Shown here piece by piece: positions 1-13,469 of a DNA stretch of 64,000 nt. The DNA is from Puffinus mauretanicus (taxonomy: Eukaryota > Chordata > Aves > Procellariiformes > Procellariidae), in assembly GCA_023333565.1 (NCBI GenBank), contig JAJKFH010003275.1, forward strand, positions 79,040-143,039. The letters run 5' to 3'. Numbering within the stretch: position 1 is the stretch's first letter; every line of letters starts with the position of its first letter. Below the pieces are notes generated by a model that was not told the DNA's origin, made no database searches, and was given only the letters and a program-made list of their open reading frames with translations. The translations under genes were made by a program, and so were the position numbers.

Positions 1-3000
1 ACAAATTTTTCACATATCCTGAATCTAATTCATAGAAAAATTACCACCTTCAGATTTAAAAATTGGGAAGTCCCAGATGGTCCTGAAACTGGAGGTGTTT
101 TCTGCCTTCCTCTGCCAACCCAGACAGGGCTCTCAGCAAAGTAGTAACTGCCTGCTCCAGCAAGGATCTTGCTTCTATGAGCAGCGCCTGCCCGGTTCTG
201 CTTCTTCCTCGCACCAGCACGTGTAGGTAAGCACCTGTGTGGCTGGTGAGCCGATACAGGGGACAAAACCAGTTGAAAACCAAGGCTGTTGGTTTCATCA
301 CACAGCCACAGTGAGTGCCACAGTGGTTTCATCACTCACCCTGTGAGTGCAAAGGAAAGAACGGGACGTAGAATTTCACCTTAAACCTAAAAACTAAGAT
401 TAAACCATGAGTGTTTCCCTGTGAGAGCCACAGAATCTTTATCTTTCCCTGACTGCATTATCAAGAGACAGTCACTCATTTGAGAAGATATATGTCTTAG
501 GAACAGCCAGTCATTTAATTATGGAGGAACCATCCAGATGTTTGGCAAACCAGATTGCCTTAAAGGAAAATCAGACATCTACAGGTACCACTATCAATAC
601 GTACTAGCTCTTTAGTTTTTTTTTTTTAAACAAATAAAAGCCATAGCTTCGCACTGCACCCATTTAATCTCCTCGTAAGAGTAAATGTAATAAATATGGC
701 TTTTCATTAAACACTGGCAGTCCATGCCATGATCCTGTGACACACATGCATGCAGCCACAAGAGTGCAAAAATCAGCTTAGGAAAAACAGTTACAGGAAA
801 TACATTTTTTTTCCCCAAGCCAGAGTTGGCACCATTACAAAATGAGAAAATTAAGTATTCTGAGTTTTAAGACATGCAATCAATGAGTTGCTACGGACAT
901 CTTCTGGAGTGCAGGCAGGTTAAGATTTTAGGAAGTTGACATAGGCAGGTATGGATTTACTAGGAGCTGTGCGAGATCTTTCCCCTCTCTCCCTTAGCAC
1001 CAGCCACTGCAAAGTGAAGCGATGCACACAGCCTGTGTTCTCCTATCTTCTATTTAAACATGAGATGGCATCTGCCCTCCTCCAATACACACAAAACCCT
1101 CTGGCAAAAACCCTACATGCCACTTCTGTGTTACTATATATTCTGGAACAGCTTTCAACAAAAAAAAAACAAATGCAGTTTTCATATAAAGTTTCCAGCT
1201 TTGCCTCATAGCATAAAAAGTCTTGTTTCAATCATACACACCTCGAGGTATAGGACATTAATAAAAGGCAAGCCTGTTGAACGGCTGTTTTCTTAATAGG
1301 AAAGAAGCAATTGCATCATGCAACACAGAAGCTGGCAAGCTACAGATTCCTGATTTTATCCTTCAAACTCAGCAAAAATATCCACCCAGCTGCTCTTCAG
1401 AGAGATTTCTGGGATCCCCAGAAGTTTTATATTTTTCATTCTCAGGTTGTGTTCCAGCAGTTCCATTTTCATACACAGTTTTCTTTGGCAAACTCTATTA
1501 CCACATTACCACAAACTCCCACTTCAAGTCTGAAATATATAGACTTTTCTTCCATGTACCACTAATTGTAAACATAAGTGCTCACAATTTAGATTTATCA
1601 TATGAAGTTTCCTGCAGAGTGTCCATTTTAAAAATCCCTCAATAACTAACGTCAGCAAATTGCAACAGAGATTCTGTCAAGGGTGAGCTTCAGGGCACTT
1701 CTAGGTGTTGACAGAAAGTCTGAAGTTTTGAAATACTGCTTTTATTTTTGGTGTTGTAGGGTAGGAAAACGGGCAAAGTACAACAAACAACAAAGTCTCA
1801 AAAAGCTTAAAGAGCCTAGAAATGAGAGCGATGTTACCTGTGCCTCTAAAGCCAAGTTCAGACGGATGGCAGAGGAGTAGAGAAGATGCCTTCCGACAGT
1901 TTCTTTAAAAACACATCCCACATCTAAACCCCAAATGGGTGCACAGTTAGCTTCTCAATATATATGCCTTCTGGCAAAACATCTTTTTAGCACAGGGTGA
2001 ACTCCCTGAGGATGCCATGGATGTGCCCAGAACAACATAACTTCCTTCCTGAGTTAGGTAAAACCAGCCAGCCATCTGCTGCGCTTTCTTGCAAGGCCAG
2101 AATAGAGTTCAAAGTTAAAATTAAGCCCAACAATGAGAGCAATGACTAGCATCTCCCTTGACCTCCATCCTCAAGACGACCAACTTGGTATTGCTGCCTA
2201 TGGGCCAGCAAATGCTAATAACCACCTTAGTACATGAAAAGTCATGAAATTAGAGCAAGGAAATCCCAAACCATGTTAGCATAACAAGAGGCCAGGAAAA
2301 GGCTGGAAAGGCTGAGAACAACTGAGTAAAAGTTAATCTAAAGAAAATATTTTTGTTGCATGAAAATCCAGCAAGGCTTAAGAACTGCATATAGTGCTCC
2401 TAGAACCAAAGAGCATGGATGTCCTTACACGACATGAGGGACGTTGACAAAGGATAGCTCAGGGTCATGTGCTGTGTTTGAAGCTTCTGTGCCTTTTACA
2501 CTTACAATACTTCAGACCTCTGTTGAAGCAACAGAAGTATTTGAATATTTTTTTTTAATGTATAAAATATGTATAAAGTGAACTTCTCTTACTTCATAGG
2601 GGAATTACAAACCAAGTGCAATAACCTGTACTTACAGTAATTAACCTACTAATAACACATTCTTCAGAGACCACTGGTTAAGATGACCTCTTAACATTTG
2701 TTTTTATAAACTCTTTAAATGATTATGGCAATATATTTTTATTTTGTATTTCAGAATAATTATACTATCAAAGCTTTTAAGATTCCACATTTCTGAAGAG
2801 GCATAGGGACTGGAACACAGACACATGAAGGAAAAGGCAACTTCAGAGCTTTCCCACATTTTCCAGTTAGTACTTTGCTAACACAGAATGCATCTGTAAA
2901 GCAGGTAGCAGAAAATGCAGAGTGATGTATAAGCCCGATAAATAAGCAGCCACCAGCACAGTCTGAAACCTCATTTTGAAGCTAAAAAAATGAAATAAAT

Positions 3001-3198
3001 CCAACATTTGCACATTGCTCTGTTTTGGCTGCCTGTTTCCTTTCCCTTCCTAGATTAGAGTACGTTTTTAAGCCAGTAGCAGCCAGTTGGTGTAATTAAA
3101 ATCTACACATATAGCTCATTTGGTGCATAAGTCTTTGAAAAACATGTAAAACAACTGCAGCCCATTATGTAGATACAAATCTGAAAAACAACTGCAGA

Positions 3199-3358
3199 CG
3201 TAGCCCTGTCCCCTCCAGCCTTAGAGAGCCTGGTTCTGGCCCGACCCATGAGAGGCACGCTACCCTCATGCTCCCCTGCCCGCTCAGGTAAGACGAGTGC
3301 AAGGAGCGCCACAGCGTTCCTCACGCGGAAGCGGGGCGCTGGGTTCTGCCTCCACGTG
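3199..3358. other. Isolated CpG-rich patch
   Basis: Twelve CpG dinucleotides fall within about 160 bp, whereas the surrounding kilobases have very few. The patch ends with a CACGTG E-box at 3353-3358. It lies in RAI14 intron 3. It could be an unmethylated regulatory element, an alternative promoter or simply a GC-rich relic. No core promoter motif decides this. Confidence 0.5.
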
Positions 3359-3802
3359 AGCCAAGCTGCAGCTGTTTCAAGCCAGGCATACAAAAACTTC
3401 CAACCATCTAGGCTATGCTCTGATCCAAGCAACTGACAAACTTCTTGAAACCTGGCCAGGTCTGGTAAAATCTGGGTATTTGGCAACTCTGCGAATGGAG
3501 CTGCTTTACAGGGAATTCCGGTGGCTGCCTGATGCTGCATTACAGATGTTGCCAGTCCTACCCGTGAGCAGGAGTGGAACGGGCGGCTCACAGGCTATCC
3601 AAACACGTGTACAGGGGCCCTTCAGAAGATGACTTGCTTTCTTCTGAGATGACAGTCCTATTAATAAATAATGAAATGCAATAGTTTATTAAGAATAGCC
3701 ATCCTATCAGCCTGTGTGAAAAAGCAAGTATAAAACAGAAGACGCAAGCTGGCTCCTTGAAGAAATTACAGACTGATCGTTTCCCCGTTGAACTCTAGCT
3801 AT

Positions 3803-3826
3803 CATCTACAGGAATTCCTGTAGATG
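3803..3826. repeat. Perfect 24-bp palindrome
   Basis: Each strand reads CATCTACAGGAA followed by its exact reverse complement, with no spacer. The centre is GGAATTCC. The symmetry stops exactly at 3803 and 3826. It contains two inverted CAGGAA half-sites of ETS type abutting at the centre. Confidence 0.95.
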
Positions 3827-6800
3827 CAAAACTCATCGGCATGTTTCTCAATGCTCAAAGAACTTTATATGAAATAGGGAGTTTGTTCTTTAAATAAGTG
3901 GAATTTGTTTGTTTTACAATATAGAAAATCACTAAAGAGAGAAAGCAAGAAGCTTCAGTTTTTCACAAGTGAAGTTTAGGATCTTTGTAATTGAAATCAA
4001 ACTAAAGAGCATTAATTTCTGTCTCTTCAGAAGATGGCCTCTTCACTTTTGTTTTTTAATAACATGAAGGTATAAAAATACTAAAATATTGTATAAAAAA
4101 TTGCTTAAAAAATGCATATGATAGAACCTGAATGCTGTTGATTTTAAGTCCTGTCAAAAGTATAGCTAAGCACTAAAAATTCGATCATGATGTCTCCAAG
4201 TCTACATGAGGGGACATGTACTCAAAACCATCAGAAATGGTCTACACAGTTTCAGTCAAGAGCCAGGAACAAACCACTTGTATGAATTCCACTCCATGGA
4301 TCTCATTTAAAAGCCTGCATGATTGTCAATATAGTAATGTTCGTAAGAAATGTGGATTTTTTTCATGTATTGCCAAATTTAAAATCAAAGTTAAGTATTG
4401 CTCCTCCGTTATGGAGAGATGAGCATTTCCTCTCAATATACACTAACAATTGACTCATACTGAACGTAATAGAAAGTTAATTAGCCCAATTTAGTATCCT
4501 GGCAGAGGACAGCTTCGCCCAACCATGCCCAGATGTTTCATTAACATTTCTAAGTGTTAGTCTAAAGTAGAAAGCAATTTCAGGAAACTTAATATTAACA
4601 TCTTAATTGAATTATATTCATAACAATGCTGCAGGGGAGAGGGGGAACAAAAAGGAACAATCAGGATTTGAACCTGAAAAGAACTTCAGGAAAGTTTTGG
4701 AGAGACAAAAGCTTTTACACCCAAATCTCCCATGGAAATAAACTTTACTAGAAATTTTGGCATAAGAACCAGATTTCAGCCATCTATTGGCTAGAGGTAA
4801 AACACAGGTGGAGATCACTGTGGTCATCTTTATTTTGTCCATGCTCTGAAACCTAGACATTGTTGTGACCATCTGGATCATCACAAACTAAGTATCGTGA
4901 TAAAAGTAAATTAAAAAATATTTTCTGTCAGGAATCAGGTCACTGGAACACCAATGAACTCCATTCCTGGAGAGGTGACAATCCCCAGGCACTAGACCTG
5001 TCTTGCAGCTCATACCCTGGTACAATTTTGAAAAGACAGTATGCTAGTATGCTTTTCTATTTAAGTGTTTAGGCAATTTTAAAAGATGACACAGAGTCTG
5101 TACAAAAGAAACACCTTCTAGAGCATGGTGTTAGACTGAGGACCCCCAACACGTGCAGAAGAAAATAATGTAGAGAGTGCCTGAATTTCAAGGTCTCCTA
5201 GAGGATTTATAGCGATTTGTAATCCAGAAAGGGAGGATAATACAACTCTTCTTCCATTTCATAGGCACTGGGCTCACCTGACTTCTCCAATTTTGAAGAT
5301 GAGCTGTCTAAACCATTTTCTATGGCTTTCTTTCTCAACTAGAACAGTATAACGACTATAGTAAATCTGTATTCTTCCAATAGCTTCCTTTAAGATAAAT
5401 ATTATTACGTACAAGGAAAGGCTCTCTCTCAAAGGTAATTAAAACCTGATTTACTTTTTCAACAGTGATGTCCCTCATGCCACTCACCCCTTATACAATA
5501 AGATCCCAAAGGAAGAAAAGAAAAATGAATACTATGTACATGATAAATATAAAGAATTTGGGGTTGGAATATGCTCCAAAATGTATTTTCAGTTCAGCCT
5601 CCAAGGCATGAACATTCTGATTCAAATGAAAATATATCATTTCTACTAACTGCTACTGACAATAGTTTTGTGAAAGAACCCTTAAAGAGTATATTTGTGG
5701 AGGTTTCTAAAGCTTTTTTGTACCCTTGTCAGACTCATTTTATTAAAAAACAGCTGATTCAATTACAGTTAAAAAAATTTACAGAGACCTATTGTTTCAT
5801 TTAATAGCCATAAGCCTTTAATTCTTGTTCAGTACCTTGCAGAAACAGGCAATCATGGCAGTGATGGACTGGCACACAGACAAAAAACTTCGGGACAAGG
5901 AAGTGCTGCCATTTATACATCGTGAATCCTTTCCAAAATTCTCCCCCCTGCACTCCCCTTCAATAATAGCAACAGCTTCTTTACATAACAGCCCATTTGA
6001 ACACTTGCTCTTTTGGAAAGTGCAGTACATGAATGAATCCTATACCCTCCTGAAAAGGCTCTCTTTGAAAACCCTTTTTTGTTACTTTAAGTGGGATTTA
6101 AATGATCAAATTCCAAACTGGAAAGCACTGTTTTGTTGTTTAAGGAAGCTGGACAAAAAAAAAAAAAACTATCTGGCAGAACAAGACTACAATGGCAGAG
6201 TCAGATTTCCAGATAGGTTCCATTACAAGTGTGCTTGGCAATAGTCTGTGCTTTGTAAGTGGGAGCAACAATGGGGCTGTGTCAACTCATGCCAAAGGTG
6301 GATTTGCTCCATGGCCTTAAAATTGATTTATTGTTTATAGAAAGGACTGAGTCAGAGGCAGTGTGGTGGTGTGGGAAGTCAAGCAAATCTTAAAAACCTC
6401 ATTTCATTACTCTGATGATATTTTTTTAATACTTTTTTTAAGAGGTACTGCTGGAGGGTTAAACCTCCTGATGAAAATCTGTAAATATTACCTCTAAGAA
6501 ATTTACTGGCACCTAGACCTCATTAATTTAAGCATCTCTATTTTATTGCATGTGGGCAAGAAGAAAAGGACCTATAGGACAGAGGCAAAAGAGGACACAG
6601 GTGAAAGTTAGGTGGTTATGTCCAAAACTGAGCCAGAGCTTGAGCACGTCGTAGCAGGACTTAGTGGAATGATGCATACAGTATTCAACAACAGAGAAAA
6701 TCCTGGGTTCTGGTCTCTGTTCCTCTCAGTTCATGCATTTTATATTAAGCAGCCATTTGATTATAAAATGAGAACTTAGAAGTACCCCTTTAAGCATGAA

Positions 6801-8177
6801 AAATTAGAGTCCTCTCCACCTTCTGTTTAAAATAATGTATACTATATTACTATACTTCAAATAAAGATCTGGGCAGTATCAAGAATTTTGTCTGTAGGGT
6901 TATTAACAAAAAGAATGAAAAAGAAAAGATCTTAAAAGAAACTGTCACACCTTAAGGGAACAGACAATGACAGACCTGTACTGCAACATGTAATTGTTTC
7001 TCCTTTTTTGCTTTGAAGCACATTCCGAAGTCTTTAATCACATTATGCATGTTGTTATATAACTGAATCCATCATGTTCTTCTGGTTAGTCACCTTCAGC
7101 CTAATTATGTAAACAAATGCATCAATATATATTCACAGGGATCAACAGACCATCATCCAAAGAGCTCCCTTCCCACATGGCACTGTAGACCACTTTCTAA
7201 AATGTAACCAGTGAAATCTGAGCACGATGGTGGCCAGTTGTCCCAAACAGACCTCCCCAGATTGCACTTCCCAGCATGAGAGTCTCCTATGTTACAGATG
7301 AGGTAGCTGACAAACTACTGCCATGCTTCTGCGGGACACTAACAGCATGGGCTGCAGCAGGGTCTATGCCTCTAAGCAGAGCTTCTGAGATAGAGCAAAA
7401 CAGCTCTGCTAGGCACCCAGAATCACTGCGCAGGAATGAAGCTCTGGGATCACGCTGCAAACACAGGAGAAACAAGCCTACCTATACAGAAATGATGGCT
7501 GTACTTCATTTTGCGCACGCTAAAAAAAAGACTCCAAAGTGGGAAAAACGCAAACAAGACACTGCCCATTATTCATAAGCCGTACTGGAGAACATTTCTG
7601 GGTCATGATACTCTTTGGTAGCTATGTCTCTCCAGATCGGTGTCATTGTTTCTACACCTGTCAGTCTTTACCTTTCAAAACCGAGACAGAAATAACTTCA
7701 GCAGGTCTGCCAAGTTTCCCAAAGCATTGGAAACAGAATGAGAGTTAACACACTGTATTTCTGTATCACAGGAATACTGTTTTTCTTCACTCTCTCTCAA
7801 GCTTTCTTTTAAACCACTACACAGAAATAACTAAAAAAGTAAATTACAATTAAATGAGCATTCAGAACAAGCATAAGCAGAGATCTTCATAGCATTAATT
7901 CACATTTGTTCCAAGCAATTAGAAGTACTTGTACCTGCATTATTAGTAACAGCATCATTAATATAAATATATGGTCATCAACTTCTTTGTAGTTGCAAAT
8001 AAAGAGGAAAAAAGGGGAATTTTGTAGTGTATCCCTGTCAAGCAGTTACAACAACCCTATTTCTTAGAGTTAAGAGGCTTGTATGTACTCATTGATAATT
8101 TCAGTCTTCGCTAGTTCCCTAAAAAAATTCATAGTATCAATCTACATATAAAACTTGCAAACTAGGTGTTACACTGG

Positions 8178-8203
8178 AAGAATCTAGCTTAAGAATCTAG
8201 CTC
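8178..8203. repeat. 13-bp tandem duplication
   Basis: Two adjacent copies of AAGAATCTAGCTT, the second differing only at its last base. A small local duplication with no further meaning visible. Confidence 0.85.
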
Positions 8204-9360
8204 TGAAGTTATTTTGACTGTAAAAACATGAGATGCTAAACATAGCTGTAATTCAGAAGAGTCAATGGAAGTCATGCTTTGATTATGTTCAAAAGAAAAA
8301 CACGTGTATGCAACTTTTTAAAATTAAAAGCATATTAAAGTGTGGAGAAAGCCCACTTGAAGTAATTAGAGGACGTGGACTTCTGCAGTAAGAAGTTGCA
8401 GGTCATTATGAGTCACTGCCATCATTCAGTTTCCTCAGATGCAGAACAGAAATGGAGCAGATGTAGGAAACTGAAACAGACCAAGCAAGAAGCAGAGCGT
8501 GACTCAATAAATGCAACCCAGAGGTAATTCATTAGAACTTATTATTTGGTATAAACTGCCTTGTGCTGCCTCTCCCAAGACTAGAAACTGTTTTCTTTTC
8601 TCCCCATCTATCCAGAATTTTATGAAGGCTTTGGTTCTGTCACAGGATGCCTATTTCTCATTTATCCATTTATTCATCTTTCTATGCTATAAGAAAGTAA
8701 GTTTAGGGATAGCAATCTCTTGGCTGTAATTTTCTTACTGGAATCTCTTATCTTCCACAATTCAGAACGTCCACAGGAAAACAAGAAGAATAATAGAAGA
8801 AGAAAATGCTGTATATGAAATATATTGAGAGTGCAAAAGGAATCCTGTTCACACAAAACTGTCATTGCCAAACTTCAATCAAAACAAGGAACAGTTGCAC
8901 GAATCATTAGCATCTGCAAGATTTTAAAACTCAGTCACCATAGTTTCAGTTCAAACTAACCCATTAGAAAGAAAATTTATCTTAATTTCTATGTCATTAA
9001 ACTAATGTCCATGGGAAAAAATAGCTCCAAAGATTAATGCCTTTTGGAGTGTGCAGTCTGCCATGTGCCATGAAATACCAGAGTCCCAAAATACCCTGTC
9101 CTAAAATGGCCCCAATCTACCCAGCAATCCAGCTTCAAGTTACCTCAATGGGTTTGTGATTCTGAAATGGCATTTTAAATGTAGAATTACAAATACAAAC
9201 TACTAGAAAGGAGCTTTCCAGACTGTGTTGTGCTTCAGATGAAAAAGAAAACTTCCTTTTCAGGATGGTCTCTGGTTCTTAATTCATGTAAGTGGCATAC
9301 ACATCCAAGGCTGTTTTTTCCCCTCCCTTGTGCTTAAATCACAATTTAAGTTGGACTTAC

Positions 9361-9491
9361 GCAGTTTTGCCCTCACTATCTTGTTTCGTGGCACTGGCTC
9401 CCTTTTTACCCAGCAATGAAGCCACTTTCTCAGGATCACCATTCTCCACCGCCTGCAGCAGCCGATCATCATTCTTATTCCACTCATTGGT
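9361..9491 (-). CDS. RAI14: RAI14 second coding exon (residues 13-55 and part of 56), first ankyrin repeat
   Basis: The minus strand, after a CTCCAG acceptor, translates without stops from [18 protein letters not shown] through [14 protein letters not shown] to DSEGKT, then GC of the next codon before a GTAAGT donor (phase 2). The [22 protein letters not shown] part is a typical ankyrin helix pair. DSEGKTA is the beginning of the second repeat, which continues in an exon outside the window. The 131-nt length and both phases fit the exon 2 phase and the known protein order. Compared with the human protein as I remember it, residue 32 is Pro where Ala is expected, and one His is Gln near residue 49. 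These are conservative differences with no sign of decay. Confidence 0.95.
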
Positions 9492-11409
9492 CTGGAGTAA
9501 AAGAAAAAGAAGGGAGAAATATTATTAGTACCAGCACAGTGTCCAGGCTCTCCTGAATGATCCTGCACACATTTATCACCATTGAAAGCTGAAACAAAAG
9601 TCCAACCCAAAGAAATGGCACAGAGAAAGCCGCATAAAAGTAATTTGCAAGCTGTGCAGCACAGGTTCCCAAGGACTTAATGGCTCAAGCCAGGGCCTAA
9701 GAGATCACTGGAAATGACCTCTAACATGGAAACTCTGTAGAAGAGTAGTGCAGGAAAAAAATCCATTTGTCCTTACTGTATTTAAAAAAAGTTCTCTTTC
9801 ATTTGCCTAGTCCTGGTTTTTATTTTGGAGCTGCACTGGCCCCATCGGACCTTCATCACATACATCATGTGGATAAGCAATGAGGTGCCTCGGCTGATTC
9901 ACATCGCACCCTAACAACACAGGCCAGCCAAAACTTTCAATATTTAAGGCTTTTCCCAGCTCACACTTTGTAGCGAGTAACAGGTTAAGAGATTGCCCTT
10001 TGCAGACTGCAACTAGCTTTACTGAGTTTGTATCCCCCACGTTTGTCTTTTAAACAAATAAATTAACCACTCAGACAGATGGCACATCCCTAGTGCTGCT
10101 GAAAGAAAAGACGACCACCCTACGTTTAAATTTTTCCAAACTTAATCCACTACGTCTTTTTGCTCCTTCTCATCAGCTGAACCAGGGAAAGGACACTACT
10201 TCCCTGCTGAGCTCTCAGGACATGGCCTATTTCCTCTACCAGATCTCCAAGCTGGTTCTAGCAAGATACTAAGAAAACAGAGGACAATCAACCTCCTGTA
10301 TCCCATGTGATCACAGCAAAACAAGCTCTGGAAAAGGAGTGAAAGTTGCGTCCATGCCTTCTAGTCTGGACCGAAAACAGGGTTCAGTCTTCAGGAAGAG
10401 CAATCTGGTGTAATTAAAAGCTGCATTTGGATTAGAGTCAGCACCCTGCTACACCCAGGAGAGTTACCTTCTACAGACTGTGGCTTTCTCTTTGCCATCC
10501 GTCAGCTCATCTCCAGCATGACCACCTATTCATTAGCACTCGATTTCTACACAACTTTCAGAATGACTAGATTTGTATTAATACGCTCCTTGAGAAATAC
10601 TCAAAAAACCCTCTTTGTCCTGATGCTCTACGCAGACTTTTTTGCCCCCGGCTGAACAAAAAATTCAATGTTTCTCTGTCTGGACTTGTGAGGAAAAGTG
10701 TACGAGGTGCACAGTGATATGAACTAACTCCACAGGCTGTGCACACTCTGAAAACCAGAACAGGAGGAAAGTGTTCCGGGTTACTAGTTATTTAAAAAAC
10801 AAACAAAAAAAAACACTAGGGAGAGCACAGTCTGAGCAGGAGGGCAGACAAGAATTGAAAAGAACACCACCTGGAACCAAGAGTATGAATGGCAGCTCTG
10901 TCAAAGGAAGTGGCATGCAGAAGACACAGAGCAATTGCAGTCCGTTATAGCAGTGGTATGACTGGTGGGTAAACGCACGTCAGGCAGGTTATGTTCTTTA
11001 TTCTTATAGCACTGGAATAAACCTCTGTAGTGCATTAATTACATCAGCAAAAAAAATTGTTTCCCCTAGCAATATTTAGACTCCATGACAATGAGTGGCC
11101 AGCCAAGCAGCAGGCTCCACCTAAAATGAAACATTGCATATTCTTCATTTGGGGAATTTCATGCTTTAAAGGGAGCCTATTATTAAAAGCAGATGTTAAA
11201 AAAATGTTTCTTACTTGTAAATAAAATCCTTTAAAGTTAACACTATTTGTTTGACAGCATATTATGCCTTTTGTTTTGGAGTTTGTCCTGTTTCTGTGTT
11301 TATTGTTATTCAGTCGTATATGACACTTAAATATAGGATATTTGATGAATCACCCTTACCCACAAATCACCAAGATGAGTGTCAAGCATTGGTAGCACCT
11401 AACTCGTGC

Positions 11410-11427
11410 TTTTTTTTTTTTTTTTTT
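11410..11427. repeat. Poly(T) tract, 18 bases
   Basis: Uninterrupted T run on the plus strand, equivalent to poly(A) in RAI14 sense. No retrotransposon or processed pseudogene body is recognisable beside it. Confidence 0.95.
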
Positions 11428-11473
11428 AAATCCTGGAAAAGAAAGGAGATGGCAGGTAACATGATAATCTACA

Positions 11474-11495
11474 CCCACCCCACACCCACCCACCC
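11474..11495 (-). other. Short-loop G-quadruplex motif on the RAI14 RNA strand
   Basis: On the minus strand there are five G runs of three or four bases, separated by loops of 1, 1, 3 and 1 bases. Very short loops favour a stable parallel quadruplex. Minus is the RAI14 coding strand, so the motif would be in the pre-mRNA and on the non-template DNA strand. The C-rich complement continues with CTAACCC-like units to about 11515. Confidence 0.75.
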
Positions 11496-13469
11496 GTCTA
11501 ACCCAATACTAACCCGTACTTTGAAAAAGAAATACAACACCTAATTTAAGATTTTCTTGTGACCTGAAATACCCAGTTTACTTCTGAAACATGAAACAGA
11601 ATAAGCTACAGGAAAATGTTATGATTAAGGCCTGCTGAAAATCCTTGGCAGAACAGCTTTCAGAAGAGCATTCAGCTTTTTAGTACAAAAATTGCCATGT
11701 CTTCAGGAAGCAGTTTCATGAATATTCCTTCAATATTCAGCTATGAAATTGAAACATTATTGACATATAATCCAATATCCAGTATTCTGGTATAAGAAAG
11801 CAAGCACATTAATGCCAACTCCCAAATTTAAGAAAGAACAGAGATCAAGAGTCAATTTCCCCTTTGAGAAGCCGCTGTGATAACTATATCCCTGTCTATA
11901 ATTACATTATCATTAACACCCCAGACCCAAGAGAAACTAACACAGCTCGGTCCCAAATTACCCCTCAGCACTCATCTAGTGCAGAAGCTGCACCTAGGAG
12001 ATATATAGATATTGAACGGGGAAGCCTGGAGTGGTCTGAAATTGATTCTGATGTTGCAGAATGATGCCATGTTCATGCTAACAGTAAAATGTTTTAGGAG
12101 ATATGGTATTAGTCTCTTACAAGAACAGAGACTTTAATTCATCTTTACTGTGGTTTTCAACCATACCCTTTTTGGTAAGGAAAAATACACACTTACAGAC
12201 ACACAAACACAATTCAAGAAAGATTTAATGATGCCTCATTTAGAAAATTGCTTCCTACTTACCTGTAAGCTAAACAGATTCCCTCGTATTTAAGAACTAA
12301 ACAGAACAGAACTTGGACAAACTGTTAAGTAACACAGTCTCTCACAGGGACCCTGAAAACACTCAGTTCTATCAGATCAATCTCAGAGTCAAGGAAAGGC
12401 TAACAGTGTACATCTCCTTATTCTTCACACAGAGCTGGTAATCCTTTTTCCAGCTTAAAGGAAAGTGTCAGAGGCTGAAGGCTAGGATAGGAAGATCTGT
12501 ATTTCGTAGTCATTTTAGATCCCTGTTTTCAGTTCTACATCTAATTACTGTCTCTTCTTCTAAGCACTGTGACTCGGAGTTGTTAACGGAATTAATAATT
12601 TTAGAGACTGCCACATACTTAATCTGTTTACATTAGTTCTTCCAACTGCATGTTTTCAGATTTCCTTACTGATGCTATAACATCTTTAACACTACTGTAC
12701 CAGCAATTTTGTTTTGCTCCTGGAAAACAAAAGGATACACGCAGTTTCCCTTCATCATTGTGCGCAGAGTTATGCTCATTTATAAACTAAAATAGCTGTG
12801 TTCTACGTAAGATGCTTAAAAGCCATCATGTTGTATTGCCCATACAAAAGTTATGCATCTTTTCCATTCTAGGGCATCAATAAACGTGTCATTATTGTAG
12901 ATGAAATGTCAATGTTATATTCAAGCTCTCTCAAAATTATACACATTTAACTATAATGCAAGTTATATAAATCTATTTACAGACCTCATTTTATTTTCAA
13001 AATTAAATTAGGAATAAATCTGTCCACACAGAAGAAACAACTATGCAGGCATCAACTGTTGCTCAAGTATTCCTCTGATAGGATTGAACTGTTTTTTTCT
13101 TTCCCACTGTGTTCAAAACAGCAGCATTGTACAATGCATTCCAGAAGTTAAAGGTACAGCTAATAAAATAAATGGCATGCAATGGACTCTCAAAAACATC
13201 CATTCCAATAGGCAATTATAGCCCTACTCCCCATCCTCTTCAGGAAAAAAAATATAGAAGGAAAGAGAATAGATATGACACCCAGAAAGACACTGTATCC
13301 ATGACTTGGCAAGCAAGTAGGAGGCATTTAAGTCAGTAGGGCTCTCATGGTGCCTCATGTAATCAAAAGTTGCACAGCGACTGCTGCCCAGAGCAGATCA
13401 GAAAATACAGATCTCTGAACAGAGGCAGTGACTGTTGCATCACATACAATTTCTGAATCTCTTGTAATA

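Larger units (their letters stand above)
1..9360 (-). other. RAI14: RAI14 intron 3, partial
   Basis: The intron starts with GTAAGTCC at 9360 and runs off the left edge. It is AT-rich and holds no ankyrin-encoding exon that I can recognise, so the next exon lies beyond the window. Points of note are a perfect 24-bp palindrome at 3803-3826, a small CpG-rich patch at about 3199-3358 inside a 162-codon open frame (3103-3591 minus), and a 13-bp tandem duplication at 8178-8203. No interspersed repeat family was recognised in it. Confidence 0.8.
9492..13469. other. Intron 2 segment between exon 3 and the LTR
   Basis: Non-coding AT-rich sequence. It holds an 18-base T run at 11410-11427 and, just beyond it, the C-rich motif at 11474-11495. 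No gene or recognisable transposon was seen in it. Confidence 0.7.

Noticed and set aside
4650..4680. tRNA B-box-like sequence (GGTTCAAATCC on the minus strand)
   Set aside because: No A box at the right distance and no cloverleaf stems, so it is a chance match.
6690..6740. Possible MIR head (CCTGGGTTCTGGTC)
   Set aside because: One short block only. No matching A box or core was found.
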